Assembly: GCA_900320975.1 (NCBI GenBank)
Contig: ONUE01000006.1
Location: 1 to 49,828 of the forward strand
Direction of reading: 5' to 3'
Origin: an uncultured Bacteroidales bacterium
Lineage (GTDB): Bacteria > Bacteroidota > Bacteroidia > Bacteroidales > P3
Length of the DNA stretch: 49,828 nucleotides
Part shown: positions 33,663 to 42,482 of the stretch, one piece after another
How the letters are laid out: the number at the start of each line of letters is the position of its first letter
Numbering within the stretch: position 1 is the first letter of the stretch
Program-made: the position numbers and the translations under genes
The notes under the pieces: generated by a model
Seen by the model: the letters and a program-made list of their open reading frames with translations, nothing else
Database searches by the model: none
What the model was told of the DNA's origin: nothing

Positions 33663-34136
33663 CTATAGGCTGAAGCTGAACGGCATCAGGTCTGCCACGC
33701 TGCCTGTCTCGCGCACGCGCCCCTCTTGCAGCAGGCAGAGCACGCGCAGTGGGTGTCCCTGCAGTCGTTCGTATTCCAGCAGCACCTGGCGGCAGGCTCC
33801 ACAGGGCGATGCCTCGCAGAGCTCTCCGGCGGCGTTGCGGCCGACAATGGCGAGGGCCGTGTAGTCGCGCATGTCGGGCCGTTGGGCCGAGGCCGCGAAG
33901 ATGGCGGTGCGTTCGGCGCAGAGCCCCGATGGGAAGGCGGCGTTCTCTTGGTTGTTGCCTGTCACCACGCTGCCGTCAGCAAGCCGCAGCGCGGCTCCCA
34001 CATGGAATCTGGAATAGGGTGCATAGGCACCGTCGGCAGCAGATATCGCGCGGTGCATCAACTCTTTGTCCGCATCGCTCAGAGCGTCGATGGTGGCGTA
34101 CTCCTTATAGTTGATTGTCAGTGTCTTCTCGGTCAT
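33663..34136 (-). CDS. cdd: Cytidine deaminase
   Basis: 157 residues. Zinc-binding and catalytic motifs are complete: AAFPSGLCAERTAIF (C-A-E, with catalytic Glu) and SPCGACRQVLLE (P-C-x-x-C). The N-terminal region has APYSRFHVGAAL, typical of the small tetrameric class. It deaminates cytidine and deoxycytidine in pyrimidine salvage. It is divergent from rsgA, with a -7 box TATATTTG at 34158-34165. Confidence 0.96.
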   Translation of the reverse strand: MTEKTLTINYKEYATIDALSDADKELMHRAISAADGAYAPYSRFHVGAALRLADGSVVTGNNQENAAFPSGLCAERTAIFAASAQRPDMRDYTALAIVGRNAAGELCEASPCGACRQVLLEYERLQGHPLRVLCLLQEGRVRETGSVADLMPFSFSL

Positions 34137-34157
34137 TGCATCTATCGTTTATGGCTG

Positions 34158-34165
34158 CAAATATA
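34158..34165 (-). promoter_or_regulatory. Candidate -7 box of the cdd promoter
   Basis: TATATTTG followed by CAGCC on the minus strand, 21 bp before the cdd ATG. It is divergent from the rsgA -7 box 30 bp away, so the two promoters overlap. Confidence 0.55.
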
Positions 34166-34195
34166 GCAAAAATAATCTATGTGAAAAAAAAGTCG

Positions 34196-34203
34196 TAATT
34201 TTG
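34196..34203 (+). promoter_or_regulatory. Candidate -7 box of the rsgA promoter
   Basis: TAATTTTG followed by CATCCC on the plus strand, 13 bp before the ATG at 34217; the leader would be very short. No clear -33 is seen. Confidence 0.5.
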
Positions 34204-34216
34204 CATCCCGAAAACG

Positions 34217-35161
34217 ATGAAAGAAGGTTTGGTCATAAGGACTACCGGCAACTGGTACAGGGTGTTGACAGATGGCGGCGAGGCGGTTGAGTGCCGTCTG
34301 CGCGGCAACTACCGTCTGCGTGGCAACAAGCAAACCAATCCGGTGGCTGTGGGCGACCACGTGCTCTTCGAGCTCGAGGCCGACGGCACGGGGGTAATCC
34401 ACGATGTGCGTGACCGCTCGAACTACATTGTGCGGCGTGCCACCAAGCTCTCGAAGCAGACCCACGTCATCGCTGCCAACATCGACCTACTGTGCGTCGT
34501 GGCCACACTCGGCCTGCCGCGCACCTCTACAGGCTTCATCGACCGCCTGCTGGTGACCGCCGAGGCCTATCATATACCTGCTTGCATCATCTTTAACAAG
34601 TGCGATTTGCTGGTCGACGACGAGCTGCGCGCCATGCAGGACGAGCTCTCCGAGCTCTACCGCTCGGTGGGCTATCCCGTGCTCGAGGTGTCGGCATTGA
34701 AGGGGTCCGGCATCGACGAGCTCAAGGCCATGATTGTCGGCAAGACCGTCCTCTTCAGCGGCCACAGCGGTGTGGGCAAGAGCGCCATGCTCAACGCCCT
34801 CTGCCCGGGTCTTGCCCTCAAGGTGGGCGCCATCTCCGACTGGAGCCTCAAAGGCAAGCACACCACCACCTTCGCCGAAATCTTCCCCATCCAACTCTCC
34901 ACTCTCCACTCTTCACTCTCCACTTATCTCATCGACACTCCCGGCATCAAGGAGTTCGGCATGGTGGACTTCACGCCGCAGGAACTCAGCCACTTCTTCC
35001 CCGAGATGCGCCGCGTGCTGCACGACTGCTACTTCGCCGACTGCACCCATCGCCACGAGCCGCGCTGCGCCGTCAAGGAGGCCATAGACAACGGTACCAT
35101 CAGCGAGGAGCGCTACCGCAACTACCTCAGCATCATTGAAGATATTACCGAAAATCAATAA
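34217..35161 (+). CDS. rsgA: Ribosome small subunit-dependent GTPase RsgA
   Basis: 314 residues. An N-terminal OB domain (about 1-70) precedes a circularly permuted GTPase: G4 NKCD (127-130), G5 SALKG, then G1 GHSGVGKS (182-189), switch with KGKHTTTFAEIF, and G3 DTPG (240-243). The C-terminal zinc finger has C271, C276, H278 and C284. RsgA matures the 30S subunit. Residues 225-236 (IQLSTLHSSLST) lie in the loop between switch and DTPG, where homologues have a shorter linker, and come from a CTCTCCACT-type DNA repeat (34892-34922). No RNA or protein effect can be predicted. Confidence 0.96.
   Translation: MKEGLVIRTTGNWYRVLTDGGEAVECRLRGNYRLRGNKQTNPVAVGDHVLFELEADGTGVIHDVRDRSNYIVRRATKLSKQTHVIAANIDLLCVVATLGLPRTSTGFIDRLLVTAEAYHIPACIIFNKCDLLVDDELRAMQDELSELYRSVGYPVLEVSALKGSGIDELKAMIVGKTVLFSGHSGVGKSAMLNALCPGLALKVGAISDWSLKGKHTTTFAEIFPIQLSTLHSSLSTYLIDTPGIKEFGMVDFTPQELSHFFPEMRRVLHDCYFADCTHRHEPRCAVKEAIDNGTISEERYRNYLSIIEDITENQ
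34892..34922. repeat. CTCTCCACTCTCCACT-type short repeat inside rsgA
   Basis: The array is made of near-copies of CTCTCCACT/CTTCACT, keeps the reading frame open and encodes Q-L-S-T-L-H-S-S-L-S-T. It matches the repeat within the sugar kinase gene at 13269-13297 in composition and unit. Confidence 0.75.
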
Positions 35162-35176
35162 TTAAATCCATCAGAT

Positions 35177-35764
35177 ATGTTTTCGTCATTAAGCATCGTT
35201 GAAATTGTCAGTACCTTCTTGGTGATGTTCGCCATCATCGATATCACTGGTTCCATACCCATCTTCGTCTCCATGCGAGACAAAGGCACCAGGATAAAGC
35301 CACTGCAGGCCACCGGCGTGGCGCTGCTGCTCTTCATAGGCTTCTACTTCCTTGGTGACGCCTTGCTGCGACTCTTCGGCATCGACATGCCGTCGTTCGC
35401 CGTCGCGGGCTCCGTGGTGCTCTTCATCCTCGCCTTCGAGATGATACTGGGGCGCGACATCATTAAGAACGAGCCTACCTCGTCTGGCGCCAGCATCGTG
35501 CCCATCGCCTTCCCTCTTATAGCAGGTCCGGGAGCCATCACCGCGTTCATATCGCTGCATGCCGAGTACCAGACCGTCAACATCATGATAGGCCTCGCCG
35601 CCAATATCATCATCGACTACTTTGTGCTGCGTTACCTCGACAAGATAACCCACTGGCTGGGTGCCGATATCATCTACGTGCTGCGCAAGTTCTTCGGCGT
35701 CATCCTTCTTGCAATGGCCGTCAAACTCTTCGCCGGCAACCTACCGGCAATCTTCGCCGCATAA
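35177..35764 (+). CDS. MarC family integral membrane protein
   Basis: 195 residues with six membrane segments. Family signatures are FAIIDITGSIPIFVSM near the N-terminus and PIAFPLIAGPGAITAFISL in the middle. MarC/UPF0056 proteins are inner membrane proteins often annotated as NAAT transporters; the substrate is not settled. It lies 15 bp after rsgA, so it may be co-transcribed, and it ends before a terminator shared with the converging eno gene. Confidence 0.92.
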   Translation: MFSSLSIVEIVSTFLVMFAIIDITGSIPIFVSMRDKGTRIKPLQATGVALLLFIGFYFLGDALLRLFGIDMPSFAVAGSVVLFILAFEMILGRDIIKNEPTSSGASIVPIAFPLIAGPGAITAFISLHAEYQTVNIMIGLAANIIIDYFVLRYLDKITHWLGADIIYVLRKFFGVILLAMAVKLFAGNLPAIFAA

Positions 35765-35770
35765 AAAGAA

Positions 35771-35803
35771 AAAAGGCAGACTTCGAAGTCTGCCTTTTCT
35801 TTT
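35771..35803. terminator. Bidirectional terminator between marC and eno
   Basis: Stem AAAAGGCAGACTT / AAGTCTGCCTTTT with a CG centre, T-rich on the right for plus-strand transcription (TTTTCTTTT) and A-rich on the left, which reads as a T-run for the minus-strand eno transcript. Confidence 0.9.
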
Positions 35804-35820
35804 ATATCCATTCGTTAACT

Positions 35821-37119
<1,299 letters not shown>

Positions 37120-37167
37120 TTATTGAATTGTTAATTATAAATAATATATATGTTGTCTATTGGAACA

Positions 37168-37198
37168 GAAAAAAGCCAACCACTTGCGGCGGTCGGCT
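37168..37198 (-). terminator. Rho-independent terminator of rpsT
   Basis: Minus strand: AGCCGACCGCC, loop GCAA, GTGGTTGGCT (one G-T type mismatch), then TTTTTTCTG, 32 bp beyond the rpsT stop. Confidence 0.8.
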
Positions 37199-37230
37199 GA
37201 TTCTTTTGCTCGCTGATGCGCGGTCGCCGC

Positions 37231-37482
37231 TTACATGGCGTTGACTTTGCGCATGCACTTCGACTTGAGGTTGGCAGCTTTGTTCTTGTGGATGATGGAA
37301 CGCTTGGCCAGCTTGTCGATGATGGAGACCATCTTGGGCAGACGCTCAGCGGCAACAGCCTTGTCCTCAAGGGCGCGGAAGTCACGCAGGGCATTGCGCA
37401 TGGTCTTGGCGTAGTAGCGATTCTCTACTCTCTTTTTCTCGTTGGAGCGAATTCTTTTCTTTGCAGACTTGTGGTGTGCCAT
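37231..37482 (-). CDS. rpsT: 30S ribosomal protein S20
   Basis: 83 residues, the right size and very basic. MAHHKSAKKRIRSNEKKRVENR and LAKRSIIHKNKAANLKSK are S20 signatures; it binds 16S rRNA during assembly. The gene lies 42 bp downstream of the tRNA-Glu gene on the same strand, with no promoter in between, so both are probably made as one transcript that is processed. Confidence 0.97.
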   Translation of the reverse strand: MAHHKSAKKRIRSNEKKRVENRYYAKTMRNALRDFRALEDKAVAAERLPKMVSIIDKLAKRSIIHKNKAANLKSKCMRKVNAM

Positions 37483-37524
37483 AAATTCTTGTTGTTCTTA
37501 TTCTTATTTGTTCTTGTTCTTTCG

Positions 37525-37599
37525 TACCGCGTGCGGGATTCGAACCCGCGATTTTGAGAATGAAAATCTCACGTCCTGGGCCTACTAGACGAACGCGGC
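37525..37599 (-). tRNA. tRNA-Glu (anticodon TTC)
   Basis: On the minus strand, 75 nt from GCCGCGT to ACGCGGTA form a 7-bp acceptor stem (one G-T). The anticodon stem TGAGA / TCTCA encloses the loop TTTTCAT, giving anticodon TTC; the T arm is GCGGG TTCGAAT CCCGC. CCA is not encoded. The D-stem region TCGTCTAGT is typical of tRNA-Glu. Confidence 0.95.
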
Positions 37600-37651
37600 G
37601 CAGTGCTTTTGAGGCTACCCTATAGGGTACTTTTTCCGCAAAAAGCGGGTG

Positions 37652-37682
37652 CAAAATTACTAACTATTTTCGACATGGCAAA
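37652..37682 (-). promoter_or_regulatory. Promoter of tRNA-Glu / rpsT
   Basis: Minus strand: -33 TTTG (37679-37682) and -7 TAATTTTG (37652-37659), 19 bp apart. The region between it and the tRNA contains two short palindromes, CCGCAAAAAGCGG (37636-37648) and TACCCTATAGGGTA (37616-37629). Confidence 0.75.
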
Positions 37683-37719
37683 ATTTTTTTCAACTACTTC
37701 GGTTGAAAACGTCTGCCGA

Positions 37720-38394
37720 TTATTCGTTATCTGCCTGAAAACGAAAGCCTAAACGCTTGCCAGTGACAAGGGATTTTTTGTCTAAATTATTTTTCATCTC
37801 ACCCACAGAGACCAGCTTGACTTCGTCGTACGGGGGGGTCAAAAGGTCAAAATTGGTGGTGTACTCGATGGCCGACTCCACGATTCCTTGCACAGTGTCC
37901 TGATTTACAACGGATGTGTTGAAATTGGTATAGAGCATGCCGAGCTCGCGTTTGCCTTCGATGAAGTAGTGCTTCTCCTTGTTAACAAACACACGGCCAA
38001 TCATATAGCCGAGGTCGTTGTCACGCTGGTAGGCGAACGAGTCGGCGAGGAAGTTATATATATGTATCGTGCCGCAGTAGGAGCGTGTGCTGTCTTCGCG
38101 GATGTAGGGCGACTTCATCACCTGGTGGTCGCGCGAGAACTCGAAGACGTTGGTGTGCATCATAAAGAGCAGTATGTCGCCCGCGAACTTGACCTCGAAC
38201 TCGAAGTCGCCGCGGTCGGTGAACTCGAAGGCCACGTTCTTGCCCTCCTTGGCGCACTGTGCACGGAAGAGCTCTATGAGGTCGCGCGTCGTCGTGCGGA
38301 AGAGCTCGAAGGTCTCCTTGGTGGCGTCGTACACGTGCTGCTTGAGCTCGCTCTTGCTGAATACCAAATCTTTGAGTGATTCTTTAAGTTCCAT
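37720..38394 (-). CDS. Conserved Bacteroidetes protein of unknown function
   Basis: 223 residues, soluble, no signal peptide or membrane segment. The N-terminal helix (LKESLKDLVFSKSELKQHVYDATKETFELFRTTTRDLIELF) is amphipathic and could mediate oligomerisation. The middle is an alpha/beta region (FEFTDRGDFEFEVKFAGDILLFMMHTNVFEF, then SYCGTIHIYNFLADSF). I do not recognise a family with known function, though I have seen similar proteins in other Bacteroidetes. The start at 38394 was chosen because the upstream in-frame residues are not protein-like. It lies divergently from rex. Confidence 0.75.
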   Translation of the reverse strand: MELKESLKDLVFSKSELKQHVYDATKETFELFRTTTRDLIELFRAQCAKEGKNVAFEFTDRGDFEFEVKFAGDILLFMMHTNVFEFSRDHQVMKSPYIREDSTRSYCGTIHIYNFLADSFAYQRDNDLGYMIGRVFVNKEKHYFIEGKRELGMLYTNFNTSVVNQDTVQGIVESAIEYTTNFDLLTPPYDEVKLVSVGEMKNNLDKKSLVTGKRLGFRFQADNE

Positions 38395-38483
38395 ATCTAC
38401 TGTCTTTTCCCGATAATAACGATGGCGCTGCCGAAAAAGTATATTTCCGGTCAAAAAAGATGCTCTAACTGCCTGTTTCTCCG

Positions 38484-38584
38484 CACCCGCTCCGTCCCCC
38501 CTCCGTCCCCGCTCCGACTGAACATCGAAAAAACGTAGTAAAATCCTCGGAGAGGAGGCGCTCCGGAACCGGAGGGGGGAGGGG
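38484..38584. repeat. GC-rich dispersed intergenic repeat, copy D
   Basis: CACCCGCTCCGTCCCCCC-type units (about 38485-38518, ending CTCCGACTG like copy A) are followed by CTCGGAGAGG, CTCCGGAACCGGAG and a G-rich right arm (to 38584) with partial complementarity. It lies between the unknown gene start and the rex promoter. Confidence 0.7.
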
Positions 38585-38611
38585 TTTGGTATGCTGTTTT
38601 TTCTAATCTTT

Positions 38612-38641
38612 TTTGTTTTTTGTAAAAAAATTGTATCTTTG
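38612..38641 (+). promoter_or_regulatory. Promoter of rex
   Basis: -33 TTTG (38612-38615) and -7 TATCTTTG (38634-38641), 18 bp apart. The leader is about 20 nt. A Rex-type operator (TTGTTAA...TTAACAA-like) is not obvious near it. Confidence 0.7.
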
Positions 38642-38669
38642 CACCGCGAAAACCATTACGGAACAATAG

Positions 38670-39308
38670 ATGAAAGACAGACAAAACTCATTGATTATCT
38701 TGAAGTCCACCCTCGGTAGACTTCCGTCCTACTATTGCGAAATCGAAAATCGCCTGGCAAAAGGGGAGGAGTATGTCTCGTCTACATCCATAGCCGACAG
38801 CTTGGGCATAAACCCTGTGCAAGTGCGTAAGGACTTGGCCGGTATCAGCTCCGAGCCCGGCCGTCCGAAGCTGGGTTTCCGGGTCGACACGCTGCTCGAG
38901 GACTTGAAGATATACCTTGGCTATGATCACTATGACGAAGCCGTGTTGGTGGGTGTTGGAGCCCTGGGACATGTGCTGATGCAGTATGGTGGATTTGCCA
39001 AATACGGTCTCGATATTGTCGCCGGCTTCGACCGTGAGCCCAGGGAGAAGAAGGTGGGAGGCAAAATGGTCTTGCCGATGCTTAAGCTGGTCTCTTTCCT
39101 CAAGCGTACGCACATCAAGATCGGCATCATCTCGGTGCCGGCGGCCGAAGCGCAGGGAGTGGCTGATTTGCTGGTGGCTGCGGGTGTCCAGGCCATCTGG
39201 AATTTCGCCCCCACCACGCTCAACCTGCCCGACAATATCCTTGTTAAAAATGAGAACCTTGCCGCCTCTCTCGCGGCCCTCACTACCGAGCTCCGGCGTC
39301 GCCAGTAA
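38670..39308 (+). CDS. rex: Redox-sensing transcriptional repressor Rex
   Basis: 212 residues. N-terminal winged helix (about 1-80, with LGINPVQVRKDLAGI as the recognition helix) and a Rossmann domain (VLVGVGALGHVLM near 92-104, then IVAGFDREPREKK, IGIISVPAAEAQGVADLLVAAGV, IWNFAPTTLNLP). Rex binds NADH versus NAD+ and represses fermentation and respiration genes at low NADH. Its position directly upstream of the 4-hydroxybutyrate and hydrogenase genes fits control of NADH disposal; that regulatory link is inference because I did not find a clear operator. Ends with a terminator. Confidence 0.96.
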   Translation: MKDRQNSLIILKSTLGRLPSYYCEIENRLAKGEEYVSSTSIADSLGINPVQVRKDLAGISSEPGRPKLGFRVDTLLEDLKIYLGYDHYDEAVLVGVGALGHVLMQYGGFAKYGLDIVAGFDREPREKKVGGKMVLPMLKLVSFLKRTHIKIGIISVPAAEAQGVADLLVAAGVQAIWNFAPTTLNLPDNILVKNENLAASLAALTTELRRRQ

Positions 39309-39330
39309 CCGATAGTTGAAAAATGAAGAG

Positions 39331-39361
39331 AAAAAGGGGTTGGAAACAGCCCCTTTTTTTA
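39331..39361 (+). terminator. Rho-independent terminator of rex
   Basis: GGGGTTG, GAAA loop, CAGCCCC, then TTTTTTT, about 25 bp after the rex stop. It separates rex transcription from the abfD promoter. Confidence 0.9.
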
Positions 39362-39386
39362 CTCAAAAAATGCGCACTTTTCCCTC

Positions 39387-39460
39387 TTTTATCGATAAAA
39401 AAAGTATGAAAAGTAAAATTTTTCTCGTTGTGTATCATACTTTTGTATTCGATAATAAAA
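39387..39460 (+). promoter_or_regulatory. Palindrome-rich putative operator region upstream of abfD
   Basis: Contains a perfect 14-bp palindrome TTTTATCGATAAAA (39387-39400), the inverted pair AAAAGTATGA (39400-39409) / TCATACTTTT (39435-39444) with a 25-bp spacer, and TATTCGATAATAAAA (39446-39460). The cluster ends just before the -33 box at 39467. The regulator is unknown. Confidence 0.5.
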
Positions 39461-39466
39461 GTTTTA

Positions 39467-39497
39467 TTTGGTAGATTGTTTTTATTTTTTACTTTTG
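39467..39497 (+). promoter_or_regulatory. Promoter of the 4-hydroxybutyrate operon
   Basis: -33 TTTG (39467-39470) and -7 TACTTTTG (39490-39497), 19 bp apart, with a leader of about 90 nt to the ATG at 39594. Confidence 0.75.
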
Positions 39498-39593
39498 CGC
39501 CCGCTTTCGGAAAAGAAGAGCGACCTTCCGACCAAAAAGAGCAGAGTACATTTTATATTAATTCTAAATATCAATCTTTTAATTCTAATAGAT

Positions 39594-41054
39594 ATGATGA
39601 CAAGAGAGCAATACATTGAAAGTCTTCGCAAGATGAAGATGAACGTCTGGTACATGGGCGAGAAGATCGACAACCCTGTCGATCACCCTATGATACGCCC
39701 GTCGCTCAACTCGGTGGCTATGACCTACTGGTTGGCCGAGCAGCCCGAGTACCAGGATGTGATGACCGTTGTCAGCAATCTCACCGGAAAGCGTATCAAC
39801 CGCTTCTGCCACCTTCATCAGAGCACCGAGGATTTGGTGAACAAGGTGAAGATGCAGCGTCTCTGCGGCCAGAAGACAGCCGCCTGCTTCCAGCGTTGCG
39901 TGGGCATGGATGCCTTCAACGCCATCTATAGCACTACCTATGAAATCGACCAGAAATATGGTACCGAGTACCACAAACGTTTCACTGAATATCTGAAATA
40001 TGTACAGGATAACGACCTGACCATCGATGGCGCTATGACCGACCCGAAGGGCGACCGCAGTCTCAGCCCCAGCAAGCAGAGCGACCCTGACATGTTCCTC
40101 CATATAGCCGAAATCCGTCCCGACGGTATTGTTGTCCGCGGTGCCAAAGCCCACCAGACGGGTGCTGTTAACAGCCACGAGCACCTTATCATGCCCACCC
40201 AGGCCATGAAGGAAGAGGACAAGGCATACGCTGTGAGTTTCGCCATCCCCACCGACGCCGAGGGTGTCACTATGATCTACGGCCGTCAGAGTTGCGACAC
40301 TCGCAAATTGGAGAAATACCACGACATAGACCTCGGCAACTCGCAGTTCGGTGGTCACGAGGCTCTTGTCATCTTTGACAACGTCTTCATCCCCAACGAG
40401 CGCGTCTTTATGTGCCAGGAGTACGACTTTGCCGGTATGATGGTGGAGCGCTTTGCCGGCTACCACCGCCAGAGCTATGGCGGCTGCAAGGTGGGCGTTG
40501 GCGACGTTCTCATCGGTGCCGCCGCACTGGCCGCCGATGCCAATGGCGTGACCAAGGCCAGCCATATCAAAGACAAGCTCATTGAGATGACCCACCTCAA
40601 CGAGACCCTCTACAGCTGCGGCATAGCTTGCTCTTGCGAAGGCTGCAAGATGGCTGCCGGCAACTATATGATCAACCTGCTGCTGGCCAATGTCTGCAAG
40701 CAGAACGTCACTCGCCTGCCATACGAGATTGCCCGTTTGGCCGAGGATATCGCCGGTGGTCTGATGGTCACCATGCCCAGCGAGGCCGACCTGCGCAGCA
40801 AGGAAATCGGCCACTATGTGGAGAAATACCTTAAGGCTTCGCCCGACTTTACCACCGAGGAGCGCATGCGCATCCTGCGCCTCATCGAGAACCTCACCCT
40901 CGGCACCGCCGCCGTCGGTTACCGCACCGAGAGCATGCATGGCGCCGGCTCGCCCCAGGCCCAGCGTATCATGATCAGCCGCCAGGGCAACCTTGAGAGC
41001 AAGAAACAGCTTGCCAGGGATATCGCCAAGATAAAGGGAAGCGAGAAAAAGTAA
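39594..41054 (+). CDS. abfD: 4-hydroxybutyryl-CoA dehydratase / vinylacetyl-CoA delta-isomerase
   Basis: 486 residues, as expected for AbfD. The family start (MMTREQYIESLRKMKMNVWYMGEKI) and the metal site are visible: C-F-Q-R-C in KTAACFQRCVGMDA and H-x6-C in YHRQSYGGCKVG supply the [4Fe-4S] cluster ligands; the FAD fold resembles acyl-CoA dehydrogenases. The enzyme dehydrates 4-hydroxybutyryl-CoA to crotonyl-CoA by a ketyl radical route, entering butyrate formation. An upstream in-frame methionine was rejected because the added 42 residues are not protein-like and because the known family start is here. First gene of the operon. Confidence 0.96.
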   Translation: MMTREQYIESLRKMKMNVWYMGEKIDNPVDHPMIRPSLNSVAMTYWLAEQPEYQDVMTVVSNLTGKRINRFCHLHQSTEDLVNKVKMQRLCGQKTAACFQRCVGMDAFNAIYSTTYEIDQKYGTEYHKRFTEYLKYVQDNDLTIDGAMTDPKGDRSLSPSKQSDPDMFLHIAEIRPDGIVVRGAKAHQTGAVNSHEHLIMPTQAMKEEDKAYAVSFAIPTDAEGVTMIYGRQSCDTRKLEKYHDIDLGNSQFGGHEALVIFDNVFIPNERVFMCQEYDFAGMMVERFAGYHRQSYGGCKVGVGDVLIGAAALAADANGVTKASHIKDKLIEMTHLNETLYSCGIACSCEGCKMAAGNYMINLLLANVCKQNVTRLPYEIARLAEDIAGGLMVTMPSEADLRSKEIGHYVEKYLKASPDFTTEERMRILRLIENLTLGTAAVGYRTESMHGAGSPQAQRIMISRQGNLESKKQLARDIAKIKGSEKK

Positions 41055-41091
41055 AAGAAACAGCGAATGGGTGTGAAAAATCCTTTTAAAG

Positions 41092-42387
41092 ATGGATTGG
41101 AAACAAGAATATAAGAAACGTCTGACCACTGCGGAAGAAGCCATTAAAAGTATCAAGAATGGCGACACTGTGGTGATGTCGGAGTGCGCCGGTGTGCCGC
41201 GCAAGGTCATCCAGACCCTTGCCGAACACTGTGCCGACTACCATGATGTGAGCATCTATCACATGCTCACCCTTGGTGAGGGCGAGTGCTTCGCCCCTGA
41301 ATGTTATGATCACTTTCGTCATTTAACTAATTTCGTCGGAGCCAACTCCAGACAAGCCGTCTGGAGTGGCGCCGGCCACTTCTTCCCCTCCTACTTTAAG
41401 GATGTGCCGGCAATGCTGGGAAAAGAAATACCGTGCGACGTGGCAGTTATTACCGTCACAGAGCCGGGTCCCGACGGCTACTGCTCGGTGTCGCTGTCGT
41501 GCGACTATGCCGTGGCGGCAGCCAAAAAAGCCCGTGTGGTTATCGCCGAGATGAACGACCAGCTGCCCTTCACCGCCGGTGGCACCCTGCTGCATGTTAG
41601 CGAGTTTACCCATATTGTGCCGGTCAACTACGCACCTCCTGAGCTGGCTCCCGCCAAGATTGGCCCTATCGAAGAGGCCATAGGCCATCACTGTGCTTCG
41701 CTCATCAACGATGGCGACACTCTCCAGCTTGGTATCGGTGCCATCCCCGACGCTGTGCTGGCTGAACTGAAAGACAAGCACCACCTCGGTATCCATACGG
41801 AGATGTTCTCCGACGGCGTTGTCGACCTTGTAAAGGCTGGCGTTATCGATGGTGAGAACAAGACGCTGCATCGCGGCAAACTCGTCGCGACCTTCTTGAT
41901 GGGCACCAAGAAACTCTACGACTTCGTGGACCATAACCCCATGGTGGCCCTTTACGGTGTCGACTACGTCAACGACCCCTACGTCATCGCCCAGAACGAC
42001 AATATGGTGGCTATCAATTCCTGTATCGAGGTTGACCTGCAAGGGCAAGTGGCCAGCGAAAGCATGGGCACCAAGCAGTTTAGCGGTACCGGCGGACAAG
42101 TGGACTATGTGCGAGGAGCCGCAATGAGCAAGGGCGGCCGCAGTATCATGGCGATGCCCTCCACCGCGGCTAAAGGTACGGTGAGCCGCATCGTGGCTAC
42201 CCTTACCCCGGGCGCCGCTGTCACCACCTCGCGCAACGATGTGGACTATGTTATTACCGAGTATGGCATTGCCCACCTCAAGGGCAAGACCATCTCACAG
42301 CGGGCGGAAGCCTTGATTGCAATAGCACACCCTGCGTTCCGCGACAAGCTCCGCGCTGATTTCGAGAAAAACTATCTGATTAAATGA
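41092..42387 (+). CDS. abfT: 4-hydroxybutyrate (or acetyl-CoA:acyl) CoA-transferase
   Basis: 431 residues, family I CoA-transferase of the Cat2/AbfT type. Signatures: DTVVMSECAGVPRKVIQTL, GAGHFFPSYFKDVP, the glycine-rich LQLGIGAIPDAVL, and the catalytic Glu in GIHTEMFSDG (about residue 237), which forms the glutamyl-CoA intermediate; C-terminal GTGGQVDYVRGA and ITEYGIAHLKGKT. It activates 4-hydroxybutyrate to the CoA ester with acetyl-CoA or butyryl-CoA as donor. It sits 37 bp after abfD and supplies its substrate. Confidence 0.93.
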   Translation: MDWKQEYKKRLTTAEEAIKSIKNGDTVVMSECAGVPRKVIQTLAEHCADYHDVSIYHMLTLGEGECFAPECYDHFRHLTNFVGANSRQAVWSGAGHFFPSYFKDVPAMLGKEIPCDVAVITVTEPGPDGYCSVSLSCDYAVAAAKKARVVIAEMNDQLPFTAGGTLLHVSEFTHIVPVNYAPPELAPAKIGPIEEAIGHHCASLINDGDTLQLGIGAIPDAVLAELKDKHHLGIHTEMFSDGVVDLVKAGVIDGENKTLHRGKLVATFLMGTKKLYDFVDHNPMVALYGVDYVNDPYVIAQNDNMVAINSCIEVDLQGQVASESMGTKQFSGTGGQVDYVRGAAMSKGGRSIMAMPSTAAKGTVSRIVATLTPGAAVTTSRNDVDYVITEYGIAHLKGKTISQRAEALIAIAHPAFRDKLRADFEKNYLIK

Positions 42388-42397
42388 ATATGGCTGC

Positions 42398-42457
42398 CGG
42401 TGGTCAGTACCACTCCTTCACGCTAATTTCTTCGTATAGATACTGACCACCGAGGCC
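42398..42457. repeat. Hairpin-capable inverted repeat inside the operon
   Basis: GGTGGTCAGTA (42400-42410) and TACTGACCACC (42441-42451) are perfect inverted repeats, extended by GGC on each side, in the 95-bp gap between abfT and 4hbd. It could modulate mRNA processing or stability; no T-run follows, so termination is unlikely. Confidence 0.7.
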
Positions 42458-42482
42458 TTTAACTTTTAAATCAACCCTTACA

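Noticed and set aside
38451-38684. Short minus-strand open frame over repeat copy D and the rex promoter
   Set aside because: Mostly repeat-derived, overlaps the rex start, and lacks any family resemblance.
39468-39593. Upstream in-frame extension of AbfD
   Set aside because: It would add 42 hydrophobic and basic residues unlike any AbfD, and its first bases overlap the promoter.
38600-39600. Rex operator near rex or abfD
   Set aside because: I looked for TTGTTAA/TTAACAA-like or TTGTGA/TCACAA palindromes near both promoters and found only half-matches, so I did not annotate one.
39585-41210. A 541-codon open frame on the minus strand opposite abfD
   Set aside because: Antisense to abfD, whose metal ligands are all in place; no protein family resembles the antisense product.
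42398-42457. Rho-independent terminator within the operon
   Set aside because: The stem is strong but no T-run follows in either direction, and the next gene has no promoter of its own.
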